Of a stretch of 64,000 nt of DNA, positions 1 to 12,900 are shown one piece after another. Below the pieces are notes generated by a model, which saw only the letters and a program-made list of their open reading frames with translations, ran no database searches and was not told the origin of the DNA. A program made the translations under genes and the position numbers. Numbering within the stretch: the stretch's first letter is position 1; each line of letters begins with the position of its first letter. Source of the stretch: Nymphaea colorata. Taxonomy: Eukaryota; Streptophyta; Magnoliopsida; Nymphaeales; Nymphaeaceae. Location of the stretch: assembly GCF_008831285.2 (NCBI RefSeq), contig NC_045147.1, positions 13,618,854-13,682,853 of the forward strand, in the 5' to 3' direction.

Positions 1-1530
1 CTCAATTGTACCATTTGCAGGATATTTTATCCTATACACCCATTGGTAGGTGATAGGATGCTTACTTGTTGGAAGAGAAACCACGTCCCAAGTTGAGATT
101 GCTTCTACTACTCAAATTTAAGTGGTCATATCATCTCTCCATTCTTGATATTGCATTGCTTCTTGGAAAGTTGATGGTTCTTGGTGATTTAAAATAGAGG
201 CAAGAAAAACTTGATAGTTAGAGGAGAACTTATGTAGATGAAGGTAATGACTCATAAGGTATCATGTTCCTTTGGGTCGAATAGGTGTCGACTTCGACTC
301 AAATGATGTGGGTTGAGCAATGGAATGACATTGATAGTCCTTAAGACGTGAATGTAGAATGCGTTGTCTAGTTGATCGCCACAATGGAGGTTCAGTGGAA
401 GAGGTACCAATGTTGGTGATTATGGGTTCAAAGGTGTGGGATGGGAGCTGATCCGATGGTGGAGATGGTGGCTCTAGTGTGTGTGTTGGCGAAGAACATG
501 GTGGTTGGTTAGGTTGGGGTGGGCTAGGTGTATGAGTTTGGTATTCATATTCAAGTGATTCTTGAGATGGAAGAGGTATAACAACACCACTATCTTGGTC
601 TTCGTGGTTTTGAAAAGAAAAAAAAAATTAATTTAACTTCTCGACTAGTGAAAACTTCATGAGTGTCAAGGTCATAGAGTTTATAAGCAGTTTGACCAAA
701 AGGATCCGACAAAAGCACATTTTGTTTGAGTGTGAGTCAAATTTGTGGTTTTTGCCAATGTTGTAAGCATAACACAAGCAGCTAAAAACACAAATGTGGT
801 TGTATCTAGGAGTCATCTATAAAGAACCTCATAAGGAGTTTTCCTTGTGAAGGATGAGTAGGCAAATGATTGATTAATAAGTAGCAGTTAAAACATATCC
901 CTCTAAATTTTACAGGCAAGCATGCCTGAAAACAAAGTGCACGAACAATATTTAAGAGATGTTTGTGTTTATATTCAACCAGTCCATTTTGCTGAAGTGT
1001 GGTGACGTAGAAATGTTAATGTTAAGATTTTTCATATTCACATAAACAAATTCAACTCTATTATCAGTGCGGATTTTTTAATAGAATTTTAAAATTAATT
1101 TTCCACAAGATTAATAAATTTTTGGATATAAAAAAACGTTTCAGAACCTACATGCAGCATGAAAAATCATCCACAATAGTGAGAAAGTAATGAGCTCAGG
1201 TGTTTGATAACTTTCCCAAATATTACAATGAATCAATTGAAATATACTACTTGTAGATATTGAATTGTTAGGAAAGAGTAAACTAGCTTGTTTGGTAAGA
1301 TAACATATAGAGCAATGTTCATTAATATGAAAAAAAACAATGAAACTAAATAACATCTTCAAATGAAAAAATGAAGAGTGACCGAGTCTAACATGCCATA
1401 CAGTGGATTGGTTCAATGAGGCTATGGCAGCGTGTGGATTGGTTGAAAGATGTCTCTCTCTCCACTCAGATTGAAGCAAGGGGAAAGGGGGAAAGGCTTC
1501 GGCATCTTCAGGGTCTCTCTCTCTCTCTTT
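1..1530 (-). mobile_element. Decayed Ty1/copia retrotransposon pol, truncated by the left window edge
   Basis: Read on the minus strand, the order is that of a copia polyprotein. A GAG-pre-integrase segment (WHVRLGHSS, then HCSICYLTKQ, about 1430-1290) is followed by FQLIHCNIWESYQTP, the start of the integrase core. An integrase piece (IRTDNRVEF ... HFSKMDWL) lies at about 1080-960. The start of the reverse transcriptase (TWDVVSLPTSKHPIT, QWVYRIKYPANGTIE) lies at about 90-1. Several in-frame stops and shifts show it is dead. The rest of the RT and RNase H would lie left of the window. No LTR was identified. The family call rests on these motifs and their order. Confidence 0.85.
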
Positions 1531-1559
1531 TCTTTCAAAATTACCTCGGTGATGGGTCA

Positions 1560-2510
1560 TCTATATTGTGCTATCAGAAGATTGAACCATATGTATCAGG
1601 TGGACGTGCTTGATTGAGTAGTTTGGACGTCAATATCACATGTCATGCTCACATGTAGTTGGTTCAATTGGTCCATTTTCTCTAATGTCTGGGTTCCATG
1701 TAAGAGGCTACCACACATCAAAGATGAGCACATGCATCCCTGAGCTAATGATGAAGAAGATGACACCACCATAGAATTTAGACTAGCCAAGACGAAGCTA
1801 TGGAAGTGGGACAACAAATTCCTTGGGAACTGACATTAAAGAAACACTTCGTACTAAATTTCACCGTCAAAATTTTGCAGCTGGACGGAATCGGATGGCA
1901 GATAGACATCATGAATTAGCTTGAGAATTTTCTCGTGTGTTCTATTATTTAAAAAGGTGCATCTGGCATTCTGGATTTATTTGTTAAAAGCAGATGGCAG
2001 TGTAGATGTGCGACAAAAGGCAGACACCGAGGAAGTTTCATTGAAGGATCCTTATGTGGGTAATTATTCGTGGTTAAAACAAAAGCAATAAATAGGAGAC
2101 TAAGTTATGGCAATTTACCTCGAAGTTCTAACTGCATGATGTTTCCAGTGGTTTCCCTTCTACGTTTATTGGCAAGGAGCCACATACACCACTTAAATGA
2201 GCATGAGCCATAATAGTAAAACCCCGAGTCGGCCCACTCTCTGACTTAATTTAGAGTCTTTTAAATGGTAGCGAACTTACATAAACAGTTTTCTGGATGC
2301 GTAGTTGAAAGGAAGTGTAGATCTTCAGTATTAAAATTTGTCCTGGCATTGCTGTTCTTTGTCTGCAAAACCACCCGCCAGTGAGACTAAGGACTTTCTT
2401 TCATAAATAAAAACTGTAGTTTTTGTACTTCATCCGTATTTAAAACTCTTTTTTAAGAATTTAAATACAAAAATAAACAAAGATCACTTTATTAGGGGTA
2501 CCAGTCACTC
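1560..2510. other. Intergenic, no gene seen
   Basis: Short open frames only, none with a recognisable domain or splice context. Part could belong to the decayed copia element next to it, but I could not read any domain here. Confidence 0.5.
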
Positions 2511-2514
2511 GAGG

Positions 2515-2790
2515 TGCCTAGGATGTGGCGCTAAGGGTGGCCCAATCCGGCCGGTGAGCCTGGCCCGGGCTCGGGTCTCGGCTCGACCAATTTAAAATTA
2601 AAAAATAAGTTTTTTTATTTTAAATTATTTTTTAAAATATAAAATATATTTATTAATAATAAATATATATTATTAAAAATAATAAAAAATAATTTTGTAA
2701 TCTAAACGAGCCGGGCCAAGCTGACCCAAGCCATGTTTTTCCCAGCCCAGGCCGGATGCCCAGGCTTAGATCTGACACACGCGCTTCTCA
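2515..2790. repeat. GC-ended, AT-cored dispersed repeat (copy 1)
   Basis: A GC-rich left end (GGCCCAATCCGGCC ... GGCCCGGGCTCGGG) and an oppositely oriented GC-rich right end (GAGCCGGGCCAAGC ... CCAGGCCGGATGCC) flank about 120 bases of nearly pure A/T. The same architecture recurs at 58690-58970, and a left end occurs at 63925-64000. The opposed ends suggest a non-autonomous DNA transposon family. I could not define exact termini or a target duplication. Confidence 0.5.
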
Positions 2791-5688
2791 ATTGCAAAGC
2801 ACATCACAAGACATGCGCCTCTTCACTGAAAATGCATTAATTTCCTCTCTCATGCTTACCGATCGCATTTCATTTTTATTTATTCATCGCTTCCTATTGT
2901 GTTTAATTTTTGTAACAAATTCAAATAGTATTTTTTCATTACTTCTTCGAGTCATTTACTGATCATCTCCTCCTGCTTCTGATACATCTTTCTTCTGTCT
3001 TCAAGCATTATTTCTGCCGTTGTATTTGATTTCCGTTCTGCTCTCACTTAATCCTTGTTGTCTCGCTTCGACTTCAGGCGTGACTTTTCTTGTGTATTTC
3101 AGATCTTGGTAGTTATGGTTTGAGCAGCACCAATAAAAATATTCATGCACATTCTTATATAGTAGAAAGAAAGAGAAACTAAGAAATCTACATCTCAGGT
3201 TCATAAACCAAATACTTTGCCAACAAGATGATGCATAATAGCTCAACAGTAGATATTCTTTTTCTGCAAGATCTTTGTCATCACATTCTCATCCTCCATG
3301 GCAGAGATAAAATTTTGTTGCCATCCACAGCAGGGCCCCAGAATCTGAAAGGCGATTAAAGGGGGAGGTAGGCTAGCTAGGAAGGGGACCTGTCTACTGA
3401 CAGATCAAGGGGTGCGGCGATTGATGGAGGAGGAGGACACCCCATGCTGCGCATGAAGGCCTACCCCCCTAAAGCGGATGGCGATTGCTTGTGGGGTTAT
3501 CTCCCCACGTCCTCTGCTCATGCATGTTATCTCCTTCCTCCCTCTGCCTTTCTCATGTGGGGATCACCAACTTCTGCCACCGTTACGTGATGTTGCTTGG
3601 ATCTCCCACCAGAAAAATTTAAAAAGAGAAAGAGAAAAGAGAAAGAAAGGCATGAACTCCGGTTGCTTGTGCATGGGGATTCCTGAAGTCTTTAGTATGA
3701 TGCCAACGCAGGAAAAGACCTTTGTAACGGACATCCCGCATAGTGAAGTCATTCCAAAGTTTGGAAGCTTCTGTTATGTTTTCACAGCAATTTACAAGTA
3801 ATAACTACTCATATATATTGCACCGAGTCCGAATTAAATCAGAACGGAAGTTTTCTACAATGATTGCCTACGTGTTCGGACAATAGATTTTGATGAATAA
3901 ATTTCTTGTTTTTCAAAAACTGTAGATTTTGACGCTAAAATCTGACACAAAGCGTAGTTTTAGGTCATGCAAACCGGTTGTGAGCAGTTTTATCTCAAAG
4001 TTTATGGTGAATGAGTAGTGAAGAATATAAATTAATGTTTAGAGAGAGAAAGATACATTTAATTCACCAAACTAAAAGGGGAGTGGTCATATCAACTGTC
4101 AAATTAATCGCATGGTTGTGGTAATCTCACATCCCCAACATCAATCGTGGTGACCAGTGATCACCCTCATGGGAGCAGAAACGCAACGGTATCTTAACAA
4201 TGTGACCTGACATAACAGAGGAACTGCTGTCGAAGAGAAGTTTGATGTTGCAGCAGGAGAGAGCTGGCATCTTCCACAACCTACCTGTAAGCATGGCTTC
4301 ATTCCAAGATAAAATCTCCAAGTAAAGCTGCACACGCCACATGCATGCAGAGAGAGAAAGGAAACTGTGGGGCCTCTTCACAGAGAAGCAGAAGCCTCTC
4401 TCTGTGTTGAGCTATGCATCTTTTGGCCAGTCTTGATCCTGGACCATGGATAGGGTGCTGCTGGCCACATCGCTGTTGCATGCTGTCAGCTTGAGGAAGA
4501 AGGCTGTCCTGTCCCCACGAGCTACTGCTGATCATCTCCCAGTTGTGCCCACCCTGCACCCCAAATATCATTTTCCTTACCAGAATGCGCAAGTGCAAGG
4601 GAAATGGAATATTAATGGGGGGAAGTGGAACCTACTACTCATCACTAATAATTGAAAAAGCACAAAAAGGGAATAATGGGATGAAAAAAGGTTCCATCGT
4701 CTCTTCATGTAACTGGATAGAGAATTCAGGGCCCCCACTTCCGTTCACAAGAAAACATCTCCAGGTCACCTTCCAAAGACGGTAGAGTAGTCCTTCAAAA
4801 GCAGCGGCGTTCTCATTATTCCTGAAAGCATTCAACTATTTCACCGAAAGCTGAATGAGAATAACTAATTATGCACACAGCCACTTTTATAATTTAAAAG
4901 AGCTATTATATATATATATACATATATGATAACCCTAAAATTAAAATTACCAGCCATCAAACTGGGGGTTCACAGTAGAGAACGTGTCGATGTCCTAGAT
5001 TTTTGAATTAGGCTGCAGACTGACGTCCTTTCCAGTGGCCGGAATTGGAGCATGCCATGTGTCTCCCCCCATTCAACTCTATCAGTGAAACAAAATGATT
5101 CACTCCAAGCAGGAGGCTTTCATCTGGAGAACGGGCACATGGCATCACCCAATCGGTGGGTCGCTACCAGAAAACCTCAGACCCGTCATTGATTGTCCAC
5201 CTTTTCATTTGAATAAATTGCGGACACCCTCCCACCTAACGACACATTTGAGAAAGAGCTGCGCCCATTCTTCAGTTATTGCATTTTAGACACCCTGCAA
5301 CTGCGATAAATGCTAAGTGGACAATTCATCTATCGCTGAGGTACTAAGCAAGAAAGAAGAAATGGGTGGTAAATGAATTAATCGAAATGTTAGTGCCTTG
5401 TAATATTGAGAAATTCCTTGCAATTTACTGTTCTTATTTATTGCGATGAAAGCCACGTCTGCGTTAGAAGAGCAATATCATTATAAAGGTCCATTTTACA
5501 AAGTAATGAAATATGCAACTAGGAAAACGACTAGTGATTGCTCTAGGCAAGGGCTTTTAGAAGGTCTGGAGAAAAAGCGGAGGGTTGCCTTACTTTCTTT
5601 TCTCTTTTCTTCTTCTGAATCTTCAGCACATTAATCCTCATCTTGGTAGGCTACCCTTAGGCCCACCGACAATTTATTATTCGTCCCT
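2791..5688. other. Intergenic, no gene seen
   Basis: Contains open frames of up to about 107 codons (for example 3478-3801) that lack domains, homologous-looking motifs or plausible splicing. A short TA run lies near 4905-4925. Nothing else can be supported. Confidence 0.5.
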
Positions 5689-5689
5689 T

Positions 5690-5994
5690 ACGTCCTGTTT
5701 ATTTGGAGGGAAATGGAGGAAAAGGAAAGGAAAGACTTGTTTGAAAAATTTGTTTGGATAGAAAGGAAAAGAAAGACTAAAATCTTCTCCTGTTTCTTCT
5801 TTTAGACGTGGGTCCTCATAGGTATTGTGGGCAAAAAAAAACTTTTCAGTCTTTCTTTCCTTTCCTTTTTCTTCATTTCCTTTCCATCCCCTCACACCAA
5901 ACACACTTTGTCTCTTTCCCTCATTTCTAATTAGCCAACCAAACAAAGAAGAGATTGCTCAATCCCTCCCTTTCCCTTCAACCAAACACGTCGT
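5690..5994. mobile_element. MITE-like element with imperfect 24-bp terminal inverted repeats
   Basis: The left end (5690-5713, ACGTCCTGTTTATTTGG...) and the reverse complement of the right end (5971-5994, ACGACGTGTTTGGTTG...) agree at most of 24 positions. The interior is purine-rich on the left half and pyrimidine-rich on the right half, so the arms could pair further. It has no coding capacity. No clear target duplication was found. Confidence 0.55.
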
Positions 5995-6258
5995 ACTAAT
6001 GGTAACCATCTTAAGCAGGGGCGAAGCCAGTGTTTTGCCTCAGTCTAATTTCTTCACATAAATCGTTGTCATGAAATCGATTTAAATCCCATTTCAGGAT
6101 GCAAATATTTGGGTAGTCGGATTAAGAATTCTCGATTAGTCTCAGAAACAAGTTACTAACTAGGTCTAAAATATGAGACACTAAAAACTGTTAGTTGTTG
6201 CTACAATTATATTAAAATGGCAAAGGGTGCCAATGCAAAGTTTCAGAAATTACTAGGG

Positions 6259-6550
6259 GGTGTTTGGATGGCACTTTGACAAACTCGATTTTGTAAAAAC
6301 GAAGTTTTTGAAAACCTGGTTCAAACCCATTTTTGTAAACTTGGTTTGGATGTTTGGATGACAAGTGAAAAACTTGATTTAGAGGTAACAAATAAACTTA
6401 CTTGAAAAACCTGGTTTCAGGCCATTCATGAAAACTAGGTTTTGGCAAAATCCAGTTCTAATGTCATCCAAACACTCTTTGAAATGGTGTTTTGCCGCAA
6501 TATCAGGTTCTGTCTCTCAAAAACTGGTTTTAGATTGTCATCCAAACACC
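6259..6550. mobile_element. MITE, terminal repeat GGTGTTTGGATG
   Basis: The left end GGTGTTTGGATG (6259-6270) is matched exactly by CATCCAAACACC (6539-6550), giving a 292-bp element without a reading frame. The interior repeats short AACCTGGTTT / AAACCAGG type words in both orientations. A shorter relic with the same terminal words lies at 44873-44952. A TAG occurs just outside both ends and could be a 3-bp target duplication as in PIF/Harbinger elements, but this is weak. Confidence 0.7.
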
Positions 6551-7940
6551 TGTAGTTTGGTCGTAAACTAAATGAAGAAACGTGAGGTCAGATACGGATC
6601 TACTCGTACGCCAAACATGGCCATAATGTGAAAGATCACAGATGAACAAGTTCATGAACTCGGCACGTATATACAGCAGTGGAATGTTGCAGTGGGTAGA
6701 GTTTTACCCACGTACAAAGATGTTGCCCATTGGAAACGTGGAAGTTCCAAGAACATGATCGTATTTCATGTGATGCCAGAAGGTTCTCTTTATACGGAGG
6801 GGAACATCATTGAAGATCCACGCAGAAATTATGAACGGTGGGGCCTGCAAGAACTTGGTTCCTTACTTCCAAAGGAAACCCTAAATTTCTTTTTTTATTT
6901 TCCTCTTTTAATTTGTTCAGGAAATGGACTATTACTCGTCGGATTCTTCCGAAGAGATGCGAGATGGGTGTTCAATTATTTTGGCTTCTTCCATTTGACG
7001 GTCTTAAATCTAGCTATGGACGAAAGTCTGGTCAGTATGAACTTCTTTCTTTTCCTATTTCCTTCCCCTCTCCCTGGGATGAAATATATTAAATCGCCAT
7101 AATTTTGTCCATTAATATCAGTGCAGTTGGTTAAGGTTTAGCCGGCCGGCAACGCCTACACCATCACCATGGAAAGGTCTGAGTGTTCCTATTGCCACCG
7201 GAGTCCTACCAATCAGACTTTGGAGAAGATTGATCACTAATTCGACAAAGAATCTGTCATTAGTTTGATTTTTGTGGGCATTAGGTTTCAGGAGGGGCTC
7301 TTTTTCCTCCCTTATATTTTGCCCCAAGATTCTGATGGGTGTTAGGCTTTTGGGTTCTCTCTCTTTTTTTTCTTTATCTCATATTTTGCCCCAGTGGGCT
7401 TAGTTTAGCTCTCTCAACTCTTGTCTACATTTGTACCCAACCTCCTACTAAAGCTAAGCTGTATAATACTCCTACATGTGGACTGCATCATTATAAGTAT
7501 TGTCCATATCACCTATTGTACAATTATTTTTTTTCCTTTTCCTGTGAAGGAGGGAAAAACAGTTAATACACAATTACTGCAGATTTTCTTTCTATGCGCT
7601 TATAAAGAATGAGTGCCTTTACTTCCCTTCTCCTTGGGGCCAGTCGGTCAACTTTTTCTTTTTCATTTGCTTGTCTATCCTTACCACATGGTAAATTACC
7701 GGAATACCCTTGGTCTGTTAAAGGTAATGCCCCTTGTAAAATGGAACATGACAAAAAAAAAAATTTTTACTGACATAGCAGACAATACATTCGAAGCTGG
7801 TTATATGTGTAAGCTTGTGCACCTTCGAAGCTGGAGGACCATAAGAAGGACGATCTGACTTAGGAGGACAACCCACGCCAGCTTATTACTAGGAAATCAA
7901 TATGGCATGTCATTCGTCAAGAAGGCAGACATCTTAATTG
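6551..7940. other. Intergenic, no gene seen
   Basis: Open frames such as 6692-7102 (136 codons) show no domain and a composition like the surroundings. No transposon signature was read. Confidence 0.45.
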
Positions 7941-7949
7941 GTGCATGCT

Positions 7950-8690
7950 AGTCTAGAGTGGGAGTTTCATGTCTAGGGCATGTTGGACCGTGTATATTGT
8001 TGCAGCAAGAAGACTTCTGATGGATGAATTTGTTCACAAACAGGGAATGCAGATGGCTGTCGTTGCTACCTGTGTCACGGTGCTACCGATGATGCTAGTC
8101 ACTTCTTCTTCTTCAAATGCAAGATTGCAAGACCGGTTTGGAATGCCATTTTAAAGAAGTTTGACCGACAGCAATGTCTGCGAAACGATATAGTTCAAGT
8201 TATCCAATGGTGGGGAGATAGGATGCTTGCCAAATGTTGGAAAGATAGCTTCCACTTGGCAATCTGGTTTCTGTGGAAACTCAAAAATAACATGAAACAC
8301 AAAGGTAGTTTTGGAGTTTAGTCGATTCAAAATGGAATATGGAATACCTGTAAAGACTAGTTCTATAGCAGGAAGTGGAGCAAGTGCAGCCTGCAGACCA
8401 TCACAAACTGGCTTTCCTCCAGCATTCTGTGGGAAAAATGGGTTTTGGCTAACCGCGTCGGGCTAATATTCATATGGTTAAATGGGTTAAACAAGGGAGA
8501 ACAGGGGTGGCAATGTTGGCATATCTAAATGAAGGTGGCTATAAATATGGAGCAGCAGTCTGGTGGGAGAATTTTGTGCTTGGCATTGAAGGTAAGATGT
8601 TATGGGATTGCCTAGCAGTTCTTGACAAGGACTGTAAAGCAGAGGGCAGCATCATTTTGATTTCAAACAACAGAGAATAGCGACTTAAGG
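7950..8690 (+). mobile_element. Decayed L1-type LINE, 3' part (zf-RVT region)
   Basis: Combining frames on the plus strand gives DELVHKQGMQMA, CYLCHGATDDASHFFFKC and ARPVWNAILKKFDR (about 8020-8160). That is the Cys/His zinc-binding region typical of the C-terminal end of plant LINE ORF2 proteins. WWGDRMLAKCWKDSFHLAIW follows at about 8210-8270. Beyond it the frame is broken by stops, and an RNase-H-like tail is only hinted at. The upstream RT was not found, so this looks like an old 5'-truncated insertion. Confidence 0.7.
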
Positions 8691-8699
8691 TCCAAGAAG

Positions 8700-11600
8700 T
8701 GATTGTTGCCTTTGGAGATTGTTCTAAAGCAAATGGTAATGGCCAGCGTCTTTTGAGATGTCTTAAAACCCAAAAAGGCTAGCCTTCAGCAGAAACTTGT
8801 CATCTTTTGAATCTCATTTCGAAAAATTATAACTGTTATACATGGTTTGATATGGGAGCGTCTTGGTTCATTTTTTGTAGTCCCAGTGGGATGGAGTAGA
8901 AGCCTTCTGGGTTTCATTTTTTTTGTGTACATAACTTCAATTTTTTTAACAATAAACAATGGAGGCCTATCTCCCACACAGCCTTTCTCCGAAAGATACT
9001 TTGATCTTTAGGAGAGGGATTATTGCCTTTCAAAAATTAAATTTTTCTATCGATAGGCTGCTTTTTGAAAACTTTTCTCAATATTTGAGTGCTTAATAAT
9101 TAATCTTAAAAATTTAAGTAGTAATTTGTCATTTGCTCAAACAATTATGTGTCTTTTAATAATGTTTTAATTCTACGCATAATATATGAGGTCACCTTTT
9201 GAACCGATGGTTGTTCACATCCATGGATGGATTGATTATATCCATACGTTTGATTTTTACGTGACAACGCAATCTTCGACAATGCAAACAACTTAATTAC
9301 TATAGTCTCTCCATTTTTATGAGATGTTTAACAGTAACCATTTGTGAAGAAGAACTATATTGTTCATATTAGGGCTCATTTGCTAGCAAAGACACTTTGT
9401 GAGTCTACTATGAAGTAATTGCTCCAAAAATTAAATCAAATTCATGTAACATTTTTTTTAGTATGTCATGAATTTGTTTTAATTTTTGGGTAGATTTATG
9501 AGACAATCACAAAGTATCCCTACTACAATGTCGTAGAGTCGTCAAGACCCCCACACACTTTTTATCATATGTGGATACTCATTTTTTAGCATTCTAGTAC
9601 AAGGAAAGGCATAAATGCTTATGGTGTCATATGTAACTTCTCTCTTGATTTAACTTTTCATAGAACACATTGAACTTTATAGAGGATTTTAAATATTTAG
9701 CTATTCGGCAACATTTTGAGTTCAATTTTCACACACACATATTGTATATATAACTTGGTAAAAACCAAACACTTAAACACTTAGGCCAGAGATAAAAACC
9801 AAACCCATTGATCTTTTGTTCAAAAATTATTTTAAATACAATATAAACATCCTAATATATTTGTAAAGACTGTTTTGATATAAAACATGTTTTGGTTCAA
9901 GTTGTTTTAATGAAAAATGTTTATTTTTATTATTATCATGCCATGGGGCCATTCATTTTTTTATTATTAAAATACAATTAATTAAAATCTAACAAATGAT
10001 CAACTTAATATATGTTTTGCATCAACCCATTCTAAGATCACATCAATAAGGTTAGAATGCAAAAACAACGCTTTAAAAATCAAAATCAAAATCAAAGAAA
10101 GAGAGAGAGAGAGAGAGAGAGGCAGGCTTTGTGTGTATGTCTCACGTTTACCTAGGACCACTAAGCGTGGCATGAGTTTGGAGTACAAGTCCTTCGGCAC
10201 AAGCGTGCCATGAGCGTTAAATCCATCCGTCTTTCCAAGGCTTCAGCCTGGCCTGAGTCGACCCTGTAACTCTGTAAGTAGCTGCAAAAGCATCGGCGAA
10301 CGCTAGCTTCATGACCAACCGGTCCAACAGTGCGACAGATTTCTGGTTTCTTCTTGTTTTTACAGCGGGGAATCTGGCAACTTGAGAGCCAACTACTCAA
10401 CCGCATTTAATGGCGTTTCCATCAAGCCTAGAAGAAGTCAACCACTGGCGGTACCTTCTAAACGCAGCCTGCAGCCATAGCAATCGAGGGAATGCACGAT
10501 TTTGTCCTCTTAAAAGGCAAAAAAAACAAGGAAGTCTCATTACTTGTTATCAGATGGAAAATTCTAACCAAAACCTCCCTTAGTTCTAATCATTCGTCTG
10601 CCTCGCATGCATCCCATGCTCTCCAAATAATTCAAGAGAGAGAGAGAGAGGTAGAGCGGTGGCTAGCTAGCGTGGTCCATGCTACAGCAGCTCCTCTTCT
10701 GTCAATATTCCTCATGGGTTGGCCACAACAGCCAAAAAGGAAAAGCAGAAACATAAAAAGGAACAACAAAAAAGAGGAAAAGAAAATCTAGCAGCATGTA
10801 TACAAGCTCACCTTTTACTCCTTATAAGATGCCACTAGAAGTTGCCATTGCAGGAAAAAGGTCTGAAAGTAAGGCACCTCAACAGGCAAAACACACTTCA
10901 TCCCTGAGCTTGCCTTTCTTGTCACCCAACCCAACCGTAACCCTATCGTGGCTTGTGCTTGGGTGAGACAAAATAATTGACAAGAGTCCATCCCAGCTTG
11001 CCGGAAGAACTAGAATCACTGTGCTTAGGCTGGCAGCCATGGGTCGACATATAATAACCTCGAAATATGGTTTACATCTATATTCATAATCCTCAAAAAT
11101 GTGCAGCTGTGTTTACCATTCCCCTTCAACTAACAAGATTAAGTAGTTCTTGAATCCTCATATATATGCAACTGTTAAGAAAATTATTTTACTTGTCAAC
11201 AAGTTAGTTATAACATATGAGTGGGTGATTGATCAATTAATCAAATTGCTTACACACAAGCGTTTGTATTCATGTATAGTTCTGCTCTTATTCCTTTGAC
11301 ACACAGTTAATGAATTATACGGGTACTGTAGTTCACGAAAACCCCACCATATTCATGATCGTCACCATTTTGCTCCATGACGTGGTAGTAGCCAGCGAAA
11401 GTAATCGGCCATTAAGGGGAGGTGGTTATGTGCACCGAGGTGCATGTTGCACAGCTCCTGATACATGATATGTATCCCTAGCCCACTCCTTGGGGCTCCT
11501 GACATACTTTCAAAGGATACATGTTATGCACAAGGGCGTATGCATGGTATACAGGAGCACCAGCCTCTAGCTTCGGCAATTAAGCTGCATGTTTCTTGGT

Positions 11601-11749
11601 TGTTTTACATAGGGCTGTTGATGAAAATTGATTCTCTGTCCCCGGTTGTTGCAGTGGCCTTAGAAATTCCCACCGTCCAGTAGGTATATCCTCTACCAAT
11701 ACCCCAAGTATATAAGCAGGCTACATTCTTCTTATTTTCTCTCTCTTCC

Positions 11750-11806
<57 letters not shown>

Positions 11807-12670
11807 CATCCACATCTTATCAAAATTTTCTGCCAAGGCCCCCTGGGAGACGTACACTAATTGTCTTAATGTGGGATGGAAAGGAGATAGAGATAGATGC
11901 CTGCATGAGTATTATGGTCTGCCACGCCTGCTGCGCTACAGTACCATAACACGCAGACTCCCCTTTCTGTGGACAGAGAGAAAAGAGATGCTTATGAGAT
12001 GTCAGAAAAATTTACCCACGTTAACTCTGTAGCTGTTCCTCTTTTCAGTTGCCTCTGTTCTACATGCTTCTTATGATCTGGTGAAAAAGAGTCGTAGAAT
12101 TACGTACGCTCCTCGACTGTGAATCGGGGAAATCAGAGGGATGAGAGTACACCCAATAATTAAGATGATTGAGAGGTGCATCAGAAGCTCAGTGGGGCCC
12201 CTCCCCCATACCCGCTGCTTTGTGTACATGGGGATCGGCTAAGAAGCCTCTGGATTTGGAATTTTCGTTCCACTGTTTAACCTTTAACTATATGCGTATT
12301 ATACCCCGTTCAGTCTAGATGGGAAATGATGACCTTTCTTCATATTCGTGTTTTCTTCAAAGCCAATTGTATAAGCGCATGAAAACCGGGAGTTGGTGAC
12401 AAATGTCAGAGAAACCTTGCTTCTTTTCTGTGCTGAAGAAGCGACAATATCGAGTTAGTTCTCAAAATTTTTTTATGATGCAGCAGATCTTTGTTGGTCT
12501 TCTGTCATGCCAATACCTGCTGCCCATTTGCTGTCTTGGAAAAAACTTTAATTTCGTGACTTCTTGCCTTTTATTCGACTGAACATCCTGAAAAACTTGT
12601 TCAAGAAATTGAAGGCCAGCCTGTTATCATTCTTCAACCCTTTAAAGACTTCAGAAATTCAGCTAGCTCA
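8700..12670. other. Intergenic with microsatellites, no gene seen
   Basis: AT-rich non-coding DNA. Simple repeats: (GA)n at 10097-10121 and 10636-10650, and a run of 13 C followed by (TC)n at 11748-11804. No open frame here shows a domain. Confidence 0.5.
11748..11804. repeat. Compound microsatellite C13-(TC)22
   Basis: A C homopolymer runs directly into an uninterrupted TC tract of about 44 bases. Confidence 0.95.
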
Positions 12671-12900
12671 TGTTAGGAATAGACTCTCTCAATCTCTTTC
12701 TTAACACACCAAGAGAATAAAACCAATGAAAAAAAAGATACAAGGATTTATGCGGTTCAGAGAGAGGATTTTCCTATGTCCATGGCCACATAGGATTTTT
12801 CACTACAACAAAAAAATCACACAATATAAGAGATCCCACCCACCTCCTGCCTCCAGCATAAACATTAGGATTAGGGTAAGCCCGTAAAACGTAAAATTAC
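12671..12900. repeat. Possible LTR or solo-LTR fragment
   Basis: It starts TGTTAGGAATAGACTC, the usual TG start of an LTR. It then carries the words ACACACCAAGAGAATAAAACC and GATTTATGCGGTTCAG ... CTATGTCCATGG, which resemble sequence recurring in plant LTR retrotransposons. No partner LTR, primer site or coding region was found nearby. The call is from general resemblance only. Confidence 0.35.

Noticed and set aside
4284-4310. miR166-like word GGCTTCATTCC
   Set aside because: Only 11 bases match (4295-4305), the 5' half differs, and no star strand or hairpin was found in the neighbourhood.
4299-4598. 99-codon minus-strand frame and overlapping frames
   Set aside because: Multiple overlapping frames in one region with no domain. 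Typical chance openness.
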